Positions 48,901 to 60,125 of a stretch of 64,000 nucleotides of DNA are shown here, in pieces; position 1 is the first letter of the stretch, and each line of letters starts with the position of its first letter. The position numbers and the translations under genes were made by a program. A model generated the notes under the pieces. The model worked only from the letters and a program-made list of their open reading frames with translations, was not told the DNA's origin and ran no database searches. Source of the stretch: Harmothoe impar (lineage: Eukaryota; Annelida; Polychaeta; Phyllodocida; Polynoidae); contig OX381704.1 in assembly GCA_947462335.1 (NCBI GenBank), positions 29,225,955 through 29,289,954 on the forward strand, given 5' to 3'.

Positions 48901-51900
48901 GTACTAAAGACATTAGACAGTAATTTTAATGGTAAACGAAGCAAGATTAAGGAAACTAGGCTAAAGTTGGTAAAGTGTTATAGAATGCTTTGGATTTTTC
49001 TATTTTCTACATAATTGAAAATGCCACAATTCTTTTAATTTACGACTTACAGCTATGAATTTCCCAGGATTAATGGTACCTAGTCAGTCAACTAGGAGCC
49101 AAAATTTGGAATACCTAGGTCACTTAAAAAGAGTTTCTTGCAGTGCACTATTCATTAACGTCACAGACGCCTCGGGATTAGGGTAGCATGTGGTCTACGG
49201 TGAATAAAAACTGCATTCTTGGGCAAAACAGAGTTCCACGGCGGTTTCAGGGAGTCAAGATGCTACCCTTTCAGGAAAATAAAATTGTTTAGTGAAATTG
49301 TGAATATTGTGTTTTGTCCTTATGTACCCCCAGATCAGCATTTTTTTTCGATCCGACCCATATGCGTGTATACTCAACTGTATAATGCATGGACTATGGG
49401 CCATCATAGCCTAAAATTGGCAAGCTTTATCATGTTTACATAATTACCCCTCTGTGACGAGGCAGTTGTCATTAATGTATACACCACCATCTGATTAGGC
49501 AATTCGTTCTGCTGAATGAATAGGGATACACTCACATATGATAAGGCACAGTCAAAGTCATCTTTGGTTGAGGGTACATACATATAAAACATGTGTTTCT
49601 CTTCTTTAAAAAAAAGTCATATGATATCATGATGTACATATTGGCGTCATATTTATCCATATAGCCCATAGCACCAGACACGCTATGCTAGCACAAATGT
49701 ATCTATTTGAATCAGATATGCATTGCTGCATATATTAGATATGGCTAGACTCCCTCAATTCAGCAACATCGTAGATAAGAGATATGTCATTGTCACAGAC
49801 AGATCCTCCTTACCCTGCAGCTATTTATATCCACTACTATAGTCATATGATGGGTCTGTGCATTGTTATAGAGTATGATAAAGAAAAACTGTTGATTCAT
49901 GTCTAGGTATCCAGCGTGTTTGAGACACTGATTTGGTCAGGATGTAGTTAGTATAAAACTACAATGAATCAAGTGAATGCCTATAGAGTATCCCCTAAGT
50001 ACACTCATAAAGTAAACTCGTCTGCAGACTCTTCTAAGTGACAAGAGAGTGGGTCCTCTAGCTGTAGTTGTCAGATAGAAGATACACTTGGTATGTGCCA
50101 GCCCAAAACCTGACTCATGCCAGCCCTAGACTCGTCAACTAGGGTCTGATTCAGGATTTTCCCTGTAGGTGGCATCAGTATAACATGCATTCTGTATAAA
50201 GTTGGGGAATGAATTGCATAATTTCTATGTTGATTTTAATCATATTTATGGGAATACACATTCATGTTATGGAGAATCCCAAGATTTATCTATTGGGGAT
50301 GCTAGAAAAGGTAAAGGAATCAATGTTTTGATATAATTGAGACAAAACAAATATGTGTAGGGCACAGACACCTCTTTTGTGGTTATTTCTATGGTACAAT
50401 AGCTGCAAGGAAACTCCCATTAGTATGACATCCACATATGTGTTAGCAGTCTGTAACTAAAGGGTAGAAATACTCTCAATATAGACTTGGGGATATGGCA
50501 GGAATTCCCCTAACCTACATACCTCTATGTTTGTATGAATTAGCTACTATAAACCTCAGAAATATAGACATACATGGACAACAATTATGCCTAGGCAGAA
50601 CCCAGTTAGCTCCACCTGCAGTGAAGTAGAGGTTATAGTGCACAGGTTAACCCTCTAAGGGGTGCATAGTGCTTTAAGTGCTATGTTCTATGTGATCATA
50701 ATACATGAATTCAGCCTTGGCAAGTATACTCGCCCAACTGTTGATTCATTTCCAAAGGTGCATGAATGCAGGCTTGGCAAATAGACTCACCAGGGCTATA
50801 TTCATGCATCATGCTGACAAAGGGATTCAAGCACATTTAAAACAGTTTGCAGCCAATAAAGGGTTAACTATTCTGGGTTGTCAATTTGACGACCTTAGAC
50901 TTGTCACTTGGAGTGGGCCACTGCCTGGGCTAACATTGTCAGTTAGATGACCCTAGTCTTGTCTTGTGGGATGGTAACCGGACAGTTCATCAAATAGACA
51001 ACCTTTAACTCGTTTATTTTATGACCGTCACTTTAAAGACCCTAAACTCTTCTTATAAGACAACCTTTTGACAAGTTTGGATCCCTTCATTTTATCAGTG
51101 ATATACGCAATACTCTACAATAATACATGACGGGACAATTACCAGCTTGCTAGCAAAATTCCATTCAGCAAAACACATGTCACTGGTAAAGTAATACATG
51201 TATTAGCTAGGGACATGCCCAGGAATCTTGCCCTCTGACACTTAGTTTTAGCCCGATTAAATTACAATTCCAACAACCGTAATTCCGCAGCATGATATCC
51301 ACGGGAAGTTATTGAATTTTTTTTTCCAATTGCCGAATACACGTAGGCCCCAATGCTATGGATTGTCTTACTCAAGTTACTGCCATAGAACGTGAAAATT
51401 AGACATCACATGCATAATTACATGCAGCAGCCACGGTCCATATATTCTTTATATCTACAGTCTTTGTATGTATGCAATTGTAAAAAGAAAAGCACTCCAG
51501 CATATAGATTAATCCTGACCATACAGTGTGCTTCAAAGCAGCAATTAATCCAATTACCCAATCAAGTATAATATTCTATAGTAGTATTAAATAAGGAAAT
51601 TGATTGATTACTTTGCATTGAATGGGGAAATGGCACGAAGAAGCACTGATTTATAAACACAAATCACTTCAACGCGTCACTAGTGTAGTGTGGTCTATAG
51701 ATTTACATTGTGACCATGCCTGTTGCCAAACCATTGACTGTGTCTATAACTGAAGGATGTATATGTTGCACGTACACAGGTCAGGCTTACATGAGGGCGA
51801 CGTAATCACTAATGGTGCCGCCTTCCGTTTAAATAGCTACTGGATGAGCGCTTTACCATGAGGTAACGCAGTGGCGTCTTATCGGCTAATTGATAGGCGG

Positions 51901-54900
51901 CAGGAGTTGAAGGGGAAGCTGAGACATACGTTTATCTACTCTGTAAATACACAGTGTAACACGTGCCAGTCACTCCGCGATTAGCTGAGTATTTCGGTAC
52001 CTTAGAGGTTGAACCTGTGGGAAGCAACACTTCCATACCAAGTTCCCACGCACCTATTATTGCCATTGCGGAATAGGGTCAATTACAATTTACAGATATT
52101 TGTAATTTTGCCATTTTTTGCAAGAATTCCTACTTTTTGTCATTACCCTGGGTAAATTGTGTCAGTTTTCCACCAAAAATTAGCCATAATCCTTAGATAT
52201 CTTACTTTTTGTCGACCAGCTCCACCTATTATTCAAACAACATTGCACTGCTTTGATCTATCTACCCGGCTCCTGCATTTAACACCCACATATAGGACGT
52301 CACACACATGCTATAAAAGAGGCCACATGAGGGTATTTTTTAATGCAGTTCCGATGTCTCAAACTACTCAGTGGGTTTTGTCTTGATGAGATTAAAGTAT
52401 ATCCCTGATCCCTTTAATAAGAGGTGTTTTAGGCCTCTAATACGCCGCGTCTTTCTATGAAAAAGGGATGTATCTTTGCCTAAAAGTCCGTATGTAGGGG
52501 GTATGTGTTTTGATGACTATAAGATTGTGAAAATGCAGTTTAGTGTCCCTTGTTTATGCTAATTAAGTGCAGGGACTGGGCCCGCTTTCTTTGTTAATGT
52601 TCAGTTAACTGAGATTTGTTGTTTCTTATCATTGTGCATTCTATTTTACGTTCCTGCAGTTGAATCAATTTATGATGCAGATTGCATGACTCAGATGACA
52701 GTAACCTGTATATACTTACTTTATTGGCACATCACGGACAATCTCATGTGGGTGGTATGATATATCTACTAGAAAAAGAGAATTCTACCATGAATTAAGA
52801 TTGAATTCTATACATGTAAATAAAACTATCCCTACTATCCGGACTACAATACACATACATAATCTAAATTGGCTTATTAATGCATTATTCTACCCATGAG
52901 ATCTCCTTAATGTACTTTGGGAAACCCCATCATTTATCAGTTATTCACTATTTTGTTTATTTCTCCATGTGTGGTTTGAGTTGTTGTTTTTGTTGTTGTT
53001 GTTGTTGCACGATGTGTGTTGTTGCAGAGGGCTTGTGTTCATTGTGCATGGGTTCGCCGAGCACTCAGAATGGTACGACCACGTGGCCGAGCCGCTCGCC
53101 GACCGCGGGCTGCTCGTCGCCTCCCACGACCACGGTATGTTGACCCTTTACTTTGTTTATTGGTGTGTTTTTCACATTTTTATTTGTATTGTGTTTTTTC
53201 CCAAAACCCCATCCCATTGGCACTCCCATCGTATATATAGGGACACAAACATTGCATAGCGGTCCTATGTAAAAGTGCATTTTTAAATTGGTCGCACAAA
53301 AGAACCCCTATATATATATAGGGGTTCTTTTGTGCGACCAATTTAAAAATGTGATATACGAAATATTACAACAATAAAAATAAAGTCTTCAGCCATGTAA
53401 TGGTGAGGTATGGGGGTTTATAGGATCAAGTTGTCATATATAATTGTACATATCCGTGTATATTAGGTCTAACAATGACGGGTCGTTGACTCAGGCCTCC
53501 CCTGTTTTGCCTGTGTCATGATTTAATTGGGTATATTACACTGCATTTAGTGTCGACACACAGAGTCATGTTGAAAAATACAGACTGACGACAGAAAACA
53601 CGTTGTCATGAACATAATAATATTGTTTCTTTGTATAAGATTTATGTAGAGACTCATCAAAGATACAAACTGAAAGTCCCTATTTTTTACAAGCCATAAT
53701 CGTGTATTTCGACCGTTTGTATTGTCCCACAACCGTGGTAAATGAGGCTACGAGGAAACAAAGTGGCAAATACTATGCTTTGGCGTGGAGCCTAGAGTAT
53801 ATTCAGGGACAGTTTGTGATGGAAATATCTGTGGACAGCGGATAGAAACACTATGGTTTAATATGTAGCTACACCCCTACTACACGTATCGCCACGTCTC
53901 CTACCTTTATAGGTCTAACCCATGCATGGATCCCTCCATGTTATTACACATGTAGAAATGGGCTTCACCCCTCCCCCATCCCGATTTTGACAGGCACCAA
54001 AGAGGGTCAAGCCTAAATGTCAATCCCTGCACCCACCCCCTGACACAGACAAACACTTTGAAACTGCTTCCCACACCCGTTCAGTTTACGTTGGGTTGAT
54101 TAAGCATTATCCAATTACTATACCTGACTATAACTATAGTATTGCAGCTGTTAACCCGGTCTTCTCATGTTTCCAGATAAAATTACAAAAATATAGATGA
54201 CCTTTGCCACCAACCCAAAGGTTGATTAACATCCTGATGTTCATGATTTACTATACATGATACACTTTATGCTATTCTTCCCCTCCCCTGTGGCATATAG
54301 GCACGTTTCTGTTTGTTCCTACCATTTAGTTAATGGCGGTTATCTAGTACATTACTCACACAAGTCACAGGCATGACAGAGGGAGATCTAGCTGCCAGTT
54401 GCCAAGAATTCCCCTGGCACCCCTCAGCACCACGTAATACCAGTTACTGCCGTGTGGTGGTATTACTATGTGCAAATATATAATGAGGGTAAAAAGATAA
54501 CTGAAAAAAAAGGCATTTTAGTTCGTTGGAACTGCCAAAATAGGAGAAGTATTCTTCCTATTGTAATGGCAGCCTTCTTTTCTTGAGCCTGCTGAAACAG
54601 AAATAGATTGGTATAACCTAGATATTATTATGATCTCGAGAGACATCGGTACAAACACATATAGGCCTGCACATCTCCAATATGGAATGTGCATATACAT
54701 GCCTATATGAATAAAAATTCCTGTTATTGTCTTGCATATCAGGGTCTGCCCAACATATAAATGTATTCATATTTAGTTTTGCTTACCAATTAGATTATTC
54801 TGTATCCTTTCCCTCTCTTACCGAGGGTCCATACGTACAAGTCATAAGTCTAGTTAACTCAGGACTTATTAACATATATCATTTCTTCTGTTTTATTGGA

Positions 54901-57900
54901 CTTACTTTTTATAATCTGTTTGTATAGAAATTAGCCTGGCGAATGATTTGGCTGACCACGCATAGTACAACATCGCATGTCACGTCAAAGGCTGACTGGG
55001 GACCTCTGTAAAGTGTACCTCAGGTTTGCAATTCATATGGTCCCTGTACTCTGGACAAACCTGACATCCAGCTATCTAGCTACAGATCTCTATAATCCAG
55101 GAAAAGAAGCTGTGTTTGTCGAGTAAAATAAGGTAGAAAATAAGGCAGTTTTAACCCCAATTTTGTGGCAGAAGAGCTTTTGGCTTATAATGTATAATCA
55201 GGTGTCCCCTAATAATACATATAGACTTATAGACTCATTTAGCTGCATGTATGTCCCATATCACAGAGGCGTAGGAAGCAAATCTTCATTGGAGGGCTCA
55301 GGGGGGCCCAACCAAACCAGCCTTAAATATCGGCTTTCAATCATGAAAGTGCATAATTATACACACTCATATAGGAATGGTATAGAAAAGTAGTATTTGA
55401 GCCCCCTTTAGTTATGATTGTGTGCCAGGCCCCAATGTCCCCACTTTTCCCTATCAGTCATTGGAAAGTGGGAGGTTCAAAAGCTGTCAGCATTTCCTAG
55501 AAAAAGGGTTGTTTTTATTCCATGAAATGTCAGCCTTTTCCCTGGATGTCAGTATTAGTACATTATGGAAAGTGCTGAGACGGGATGCATACATACAGTG
55601 AGAACAATCATGTAAACAAGGGAGTGTGTCAAATTGAATTAAATGACGCGATAGGAGTAATGCATGGGTTCTCTTCCCCCAGAAATGTCAGAGATAACAA
55701 ATCATCAGACGAAGTATATTCAGCCACAAACCCACTGCAGCTGGTAGGGTATAGGTGACAGACAACTAGATCAGATCACAATACTTGTTGCCAAAATTAG
55801 TCTCTAAATACAGATCATAACAGCACCTATAAAGCTAAAAAGGCATGCACTTTTGTGCAAAGTGGCTGGCTATACCTAATCTATAGACTTGATAATGGCA
55901 TACAGACAGGATGTATTTGTATACAGTCAACTTTCTGAGATGTGTCCAGTTATCTGGGCACGCATGACTGACACTGTACCCCTAATTGTCACATACCAGC
56001 CAAGTCATACATAGTATTTAGGGCCCATAGATCTATACATTACAGGATTCAATGGATTCTTCAACATCCATGGGTAGTCATGTTTGTATCCAGTTGACAA
56101 ATAGGCCTCTGTACCATACAATCCTGTCACTGGGCAGAATAATAAAGCCTACAGGGAGAAAAAGCAGAACGAAAATGTGAATTCAAACTGGAACGTGGGA
56201 AAACACATTTTGTGTCCTTCAACGTTCAATGCGTTCAAGACACAATATAGGGGACAGGGGGGGCGCTTGGGCCGTGACACATCCAGATGAATACATGTTC
56301 CTCAACCCCTCCCCCCTTAATTCCCCCCAAAAAAGAGAGAAAAAATATCGACTTTTTAATTTTTGTTCATGATTACAGCGCCTCCTAGTGACGAACCTGA
56401 GATATAATCATAACACCCCTTTTTGTAGGTCTTAACAAATATAGTGCATATTGTATCTACGGGTATACTACGACTACGTACATATTGTGTTGCAGTTGGC
56501 CATGGGAAAAGTGAAGGTCAGAGGGCGCAGGTGTCACGCTTTGACGACTATGTGGAGGACCTGCTCCACCATGTGGCCATCGTCCAGACCTCATACAGGC
56601 ACATTCCCACATTTCTCATCGGTCACTCCGTGGTAAGTTAATAAAGTTAAGATATCTGTGATGGAATTGTATGAAGTTAGTTAACCCTTTAAGGATCGCA
56701 TAGCGCTTTAATAAATTACATGTATGTCATCTGTCAGGGCTGCATTCATGCATCATGTTGACCCTACGGGAATGACGCACTCCTGGAGGGTCGGCATGAT
56801 GCATGAATATACTGCCCTGGGGAAGGGACGTTGCAGGGCTCCATCTATGCATCATGCTGACCAAGGACACATCACTTTCAAGAACTACTGAGCGGCCTTA
56901 TAGGGTTACGGTCATGACGTGTACCAACATGTGTGCGCCTACCCAGTAAACAAAAAAACGTTATACAACATTATATACCATAACGTTATATAACGTTATA
57001 TATCGTTTCTCTAAGGCTCCTTACTGTTGCATAATGTTAAACACAATTTTTAAAACGTTATTTTGACGTAAAATAACTCTTTTTTTTGTTTAGCTGGGTA
57101 GACTCAAGCATAAACAACTCCCCTGCAATCTCCCTGGCGACCTGAAACCCACATTACACAACGTAGATTCATGTTTATGTCTTAGCCTGACAGTATCCTT
57201 CAAAAACATGATACGGGACCTGCATAACTATATAGGCCTATGAATTTATAGACGTAACTGAAACAGTGTATTCATTGTTTACAATGCATTGGTAGTATGA
57301 AGTTAATCGCAAGATATTCTTTTAGTTCTCTTTCCAATGAATTTTTGAATACGTTCCAGCAATGATTATGGTAGTTACATGTATTAGTCCTCTTGCCAGT
57401 GACTTCCCACAACAATGATTTAATATGTATTCACACACATTTCAGGGAGGTACCATAGCATTGAGAACAGTGCTACGAAAACCAGACCTTTTTAGGGGTA
57501 TAGTCGTTATTGGACCCACAATACTTTCAAATACAGCTGCCGTGCCCGGATGGAAGGTGAGCACACCTGTTGTAATAATGAGGCCCTTGATGGGGAGTCC
57601 CCATGTCCCATGTCCATCTTAAGAAATGCTCCATGTCCCATGTCAGTATCTACTTTTTCCTCATGTCCCATATGTGACTAAGGCCCAAAATGGTCCATGT
57701 CGCCTTGTCAGATTTAAGGGTCTAGGGCCATTATAATCTTTGACCTATAATGTTTCTCCACCATTAATAGTTATGACAGTTAAATGTTTATAAAATATCC
57801 AAGAACTCATGTCAATAGATTTCGCCAACATATCTATAGTTCTCCTCATTTAGCCTGATCTAAATGATTCCATCCATTGTTACTCTTGGTCCAGATAACG

Positions 57901-60125
57901 TTAGGGAAGATGGTAGCATCCATTATGCCTTCCCTTCCGGTGGAGAAGTTGGATCCCAAACTCGTTAGTCGAGACCCGGATGTGGTGAGTGTATACATGT
58001 ATACCTTAATGAATTAACGACTGCTCTACTTATACATTTTGTAAAATAATTCCATGTGCTTATGTACATATTGTTCACTTAGTAATTCCTTCATTTGGTG
58101 ATCTATATTCATTGTAAATGAATAACAATTAGGATTGCATAATGGATTACAGGAAACTATCATAACGGGTATAACAAGGTCCCTTCCACCCTATTGGCTG
58201 ACTAAGTGACATGGTCAAGATCACCGATAACTATAAAATACCTATACATAATTATACTCTATAGTTTTATCCAGTGATGTGCTCTTCTTTTTCAGGTACG
58301 GAAATACAGTGAGGACCCACTAGTTTACCATGGGGGGATGAGGACAGGGTGAGTAGAACTGCAACATGATACATACTGTATCTGCATTCTGGTAATATGA
58401 TTTCTCCATGGCATACAAAGACATAATTTTCAATTTTTATTTTCAATAATATCCATTGATATCAATTGAGAAAAAATGATCCAATGTCAGAGCACTAAGA
58501 TCATGTGCAATGTCACGTATATATTAGACTTGAGGTTACATATTGCATTATTACAGATATATGTAGCGTAAATCTCACTTCGTGGTCTTCCAGCTAGCAA
58601 ATAGTGCAACCAAACCCTCATATAGGGTAGGCTTCCCATGAGATGACTAGCTGGTCTGTTGGTACCTTGAGTAGGCCCTGTGGACAATAGTTCCTATGGC
58701 CATAGGCCCTGAGGACGATCGGCCTAATGTCTATAATAGTCCTGTGGAAGATTGGCTCCATGATTAATGGCACACTGACTGAGATATACCAGTCTACTCA
58801 TGGTACCAACAGGCCAGCTAGCCATCTCATGGGCGGTCTACCCTATAGTACTACTATACATAATTAACTAAATCCATGGTGTTTTATATGAAAATGTAAT
58901 TATTGTGCCCTAAACCATGCCTTTACTCGCCTTGAGCAGGTGGGGCCTGTGCTTACTACACACCCTGGAGGACCTCCAGGAGCACCTGAGTGAGGTGCGG
59001 GGCCCCCTCCTCATAGTGCAGGGTGGGGACGACAAGATCTGTGATGTGGACGGAGCACGGCTACTACATAGGGAGGCAGAGAGTCAAGACAAGACGTTAT
59101 CTGTAAGTTTAACCCTTTAACCTTTCAAAGGCCACATAGTGATTTAATGCATTAGGGCTTTTTTAGCATTATTCATGAATACAAGCCTGGCGAGTAACTA
59201 GCCTGTGGTACTCGCCAGTGCTGTGCACAGAGCAACACTCGTCAGGGCTGCATTCATGTAGGGTCGGCGTGGCCCGTGATTGTAACTCACCAGTATAGTA
59301 TGTAGGCCTAATAATGGTATGTAATAATGCATGGGTACGATTAGAGAGAGACACAAATGTGAGGTGACATGTGTCACCATGAGGGAACATTATGGTTATA
59401 ATCGTAGGTAAGGGGTCTCCCTGTTAATGCACTCAGACTAAATAATATACCCGGGAAGCTGGGGTCTGTGGTATTTATAAACAAGTCAGAGACTGTGTCA
59501 ACCGGATGGAGGGGGAGGCATTGTCTGTATGTATAGGCCTACCGTGTTCTACGGGGGGTTCCAGGAATAGTCCCTCACTGACAATGTAGACTAGATTATG
59601 TCATTATACATATAGTAGTACATGTAACTACAGTGGTTGTTACAATAACAATCGCCAAATTAGTCACACTTGTAGATAGCAATGCTAAATTTAGAGGGTT
59701 ATACTTTCACCCTTACATCTATATACAGTAAACCGGAAATGGCCATATCCTTTCAAAGATGCCGGAACGGATGGAACTCGGAAGTCTAAATTGTTTGTGT
59801 TGACATAAGTACGTGTAAAGTAAATGGGAAATGGTATAATTGGAAAATCGTGATCCATAAATTATGCCCCCCCAGGCCTTGGCCTTTTTGCGTGAAAGGG
59901 GTTAGGTGGTGAACGATAATGCTCCATATTCCTTTAACATCCATTAGGTTCCATGAGTTCCTTATATAAGACATCTATTATAAATATTTGCGTAATGTAA
60001 CTTTAAAATGATATCTATCCCTACAGATTTATCCAGGAGGTTACCACCAAGTACACAACGAGCCTGATGGTATGGGCACACAAGCTATATTGGAGATAGT
60101 CACCTGGCTCGTCAACCGATGTTAG
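45802..60125 (+). CDS. MGLL: monoglyceride lipase, complete eight-exon gene
   Basis: Hydrolyses monoacylglycerols to fatty acid and glycerol; in animals it also degrades 2-arachidonoylglycerol. Coding exons: 45802-45971, 53028-53134, 56496-56632, 57446-57556, 57895-57984, 58296-58348, 58940-59102, 60027-60125. All junctions are GT-AG and the phases join into 930 nt, 309 aa, close to the usual length of about 303-313. Seen in the product: RLFCRYWNP, oxyanion HG (64-65), nucleophile GHSVGG (S137), acid D254 in GGDDKICD, base H284 in YPGGYHQVHNE, giving a complete alpha/beta-hydrolase triad. The DHVGHG and SQDKTL blocks are specific to this family. Intron 1 is 7 kb and full of repeats. Confidence 0.93.
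46984..47164 (+). other. candidate 5' noncoding exon inside MGLL intron 1
   Basis: Ends AAAG|GTAAGG, a good donor at 47165. The 5' edge is a guess. It could splice to the acceptor ending at 48260. Confidence 0.3.
47048..47056 (+). promoter_or_regulatory. ETS/GABP-type site
   Basis: CCGGAAGTG in a locally CpG-rich stretch. With the YY1-type GCCGCCATGTTAG at 47313-47325 it gives the region the look of a housekeeping promoter. Confidence 0.5.
48261..48390 (+). CDS. candidate first coding exon of an unidentified transcript inside MGLL intron 1
   Basis: Acceptor TCTACTTTGCAG ends at 48260, then T and ATG. The frame reads MVQPKLPPGMVKMG followed by a strongly basic RKAESRARKKRE, and may end at donor GTAAAG (48391). 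43 codons, no family recognised; no following exon found. A captured gene fragment or an alternative transcript are both possible. Confidence 0.3.
49364..53027. other. remainder of MGLL intron 1
   Basis: Repeats only: a piggyBac-type MITE at 50651-50863 and GTCATTTGACGACC-type repeat phrases at 50880-51080. No exon recognised. Confidence 0.6.
50651..50863. mobile_element. palindromic piggyBac-type MITE, copy 2
   Basis: TTAA at both sides (50647-50650, 50864-50867); ends CCCTCTAAGG and AATAAAGGG. Internal inverted block (GCATGAATGCAGGCTTGGC / AGGGCTATATTCATGCATC). Confidence 0.8.
53028..53134 (+). CDS. MGLL: MGLL coding exon 2
   Basis: Acceptor TGTTGTTGCAG. Encodes GLVFIVHGFAEHSEWY...SHDH with the HG oxyanion motif. 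Donor CG|GTATGT, phase 1. GC-rich relative to the intron. Confidence 0.95.
53135..56495. other. MGLL intron 2
   Basis: Holds the 74-bp palindrome at 53278-53351. The remaining 3.1 kb shows no gene or clear repeat. Confidence 0.7.
53278..53351. repeat. perfect 74-bp palindrome
   Basis: Arms of 37 bp with no mismatch and no spacer, centred on (TA)6 at 53309-53320. Each arm reads from the outside as CATTTTTAAATTGGTCGC and then ACAAAAGAACCCC to the centre. Confidence 0.95.
56496..56632 (+). CDS. MGLL: MGLL coding exon 3
   Basis: Acceptor TTGTGTTGCAG. Encodes GHGKSEGQRAQVSRFDDYVE and ends at LIGHSV with the nucleophile Ser. Donor GTG|GTAAGT, phase 0. Confidence 0.95.
56685..56905. mobile_element. 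palindromic piggyBac-type MITE, copy 3 (MGLL intron 3)
   Basis: TTAA (56681-56684) then CCCTTTAAGGATCGCATAGC; right end TATAGGG followed by TTAC, a mutated TTAA. Internal GCATGATGCATGAAT and inverse. Confidence 0.75.
56939..57101. mobile_element. small MITE in MGLL intron 3
   Basis: Ends CTACCCAG(C)TAAACAAAAAA and inverse. Interior of overlapping AACGTTATAT palindromes. 163 bp; no clear target duplication. Confidence 0.6.
57446..57556 (+). CDS. MGLL: MGLL coding exon 4
   Basis: Acceptor CACATTTCAG. GGTIALRTVLRKPDLFRGIV completes the nucleophile elbow. Donor AAG|GTGAGC. Confidence 0.93.
57895..57984 (+). CDS. MGLL: MGLL coding exon 5
   Basis: Acceptor CTTGGTCCAG. ITLGKMVASIMPSLPVEKLD, cap region. 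Donor GTG|GTGAGT. Confidence 0.92.
58296..58348 (+). CDS. MGLL: MGLL coding exon 6
   Basis: Acceptor CTTCTTTTTCAG. 53 bp encoding VRKYSEDPLVYHGGMRT, phase 2 at the end. Donor AGG|GTGAGT. Confidence 0.9.
58620..58847. repeat. inverted-repeat element in MGLL intron 6
   Basis: Arms 58620-58672 and 58797-58847 are about 50 bp each, largely complementary (CCCATGAGATG(A/G)CTAGCTGG, GTTGGTACC), around a spacer of about 124 bp. Confidence 0.75.
58940..59102 (+). CDS. MGLL: MGLL coding exon 7
   Basis: Acceptor GCCTTGAGCAG. Encodes the strand RGPLLIVQGGDDKICD with the catalytic Asp, then ESQDKTLS. Donor TCT|GTAAGT; a MITE begins 10 bp further on. Confidence 0.93.
59113..59280. mobile_element. palindromic piggyBac-type MITE, copy 4 (MGLL intron 7)
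   Basis: TTAA at 59109-59112 followed by CCCTTTAACC. Family phrases CACATAGTGATTTAATGC and AGGGCTGCATTCATG. Right end eroded. It begins 10 bp after the exon 7 boundary and leaves the donor intact. Confidence 0.6.
60027..60125 (+). CDS. MGLL: MGLL coding exon 8 with stop
   Basis: Acceptor CTATCCCTACAG. IYPGGYHQVHNEPDGMG carries the catalytic His; ends IVTWLVNRC then TAG. Confidence 0.93.
   Translation: MYPGGYHQVHNEPDGMGTQAILEIVTWLVNRC

Larger units (their letters stand above)
46639..49173. repeat. nine-copy 19-bp motif array in both orientations
   Basis: GAGGCGTCTGTGACGTTAA. Plus-orientation copies (first base of the optional leading G where present): 46639, 46984, 47358, 48419, 48795. Minus orientation: 46814-46833 (one mismatch), 47715-47734, 47884-47902, 49155-49173. 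Five copies have an extra 5' G; the other flanks are unrelated to one another. Spacings range from about 170 to 535 bp, often 350-375 bp. Confidence 0.95.
46242..49363. mobile_element. inverted-repeat-bounded segment in MGLL intron 1
   Basis: Ends are 46242-46276 (ATATGGGTCGGATCG...CTGATCTGGG) and its inverse at 49329-49363, 34 of 35 bases matching. A diverged copy of the left end lies at 8057-8365, so this is an interspersed family. Inside are nine copies of a 19-bp motif (see the array), promoter-like motifs and a candidate exon pair. No transposase frame and no clear target duplication are visible. Confidence 0.65.

Noticed and set aside
50705..50950. 81-codon ORF in MGLL intron 1
   Set aside because: It lies across a piggyBac-type MITE and has no start or domain that could be supported.
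45972..53027. Missing MGLL exon within the 7-kb intron 1
   Set aside because: Exon 1 (phase 2) and exon 2 join in frame and the product has the full family length without any insert.
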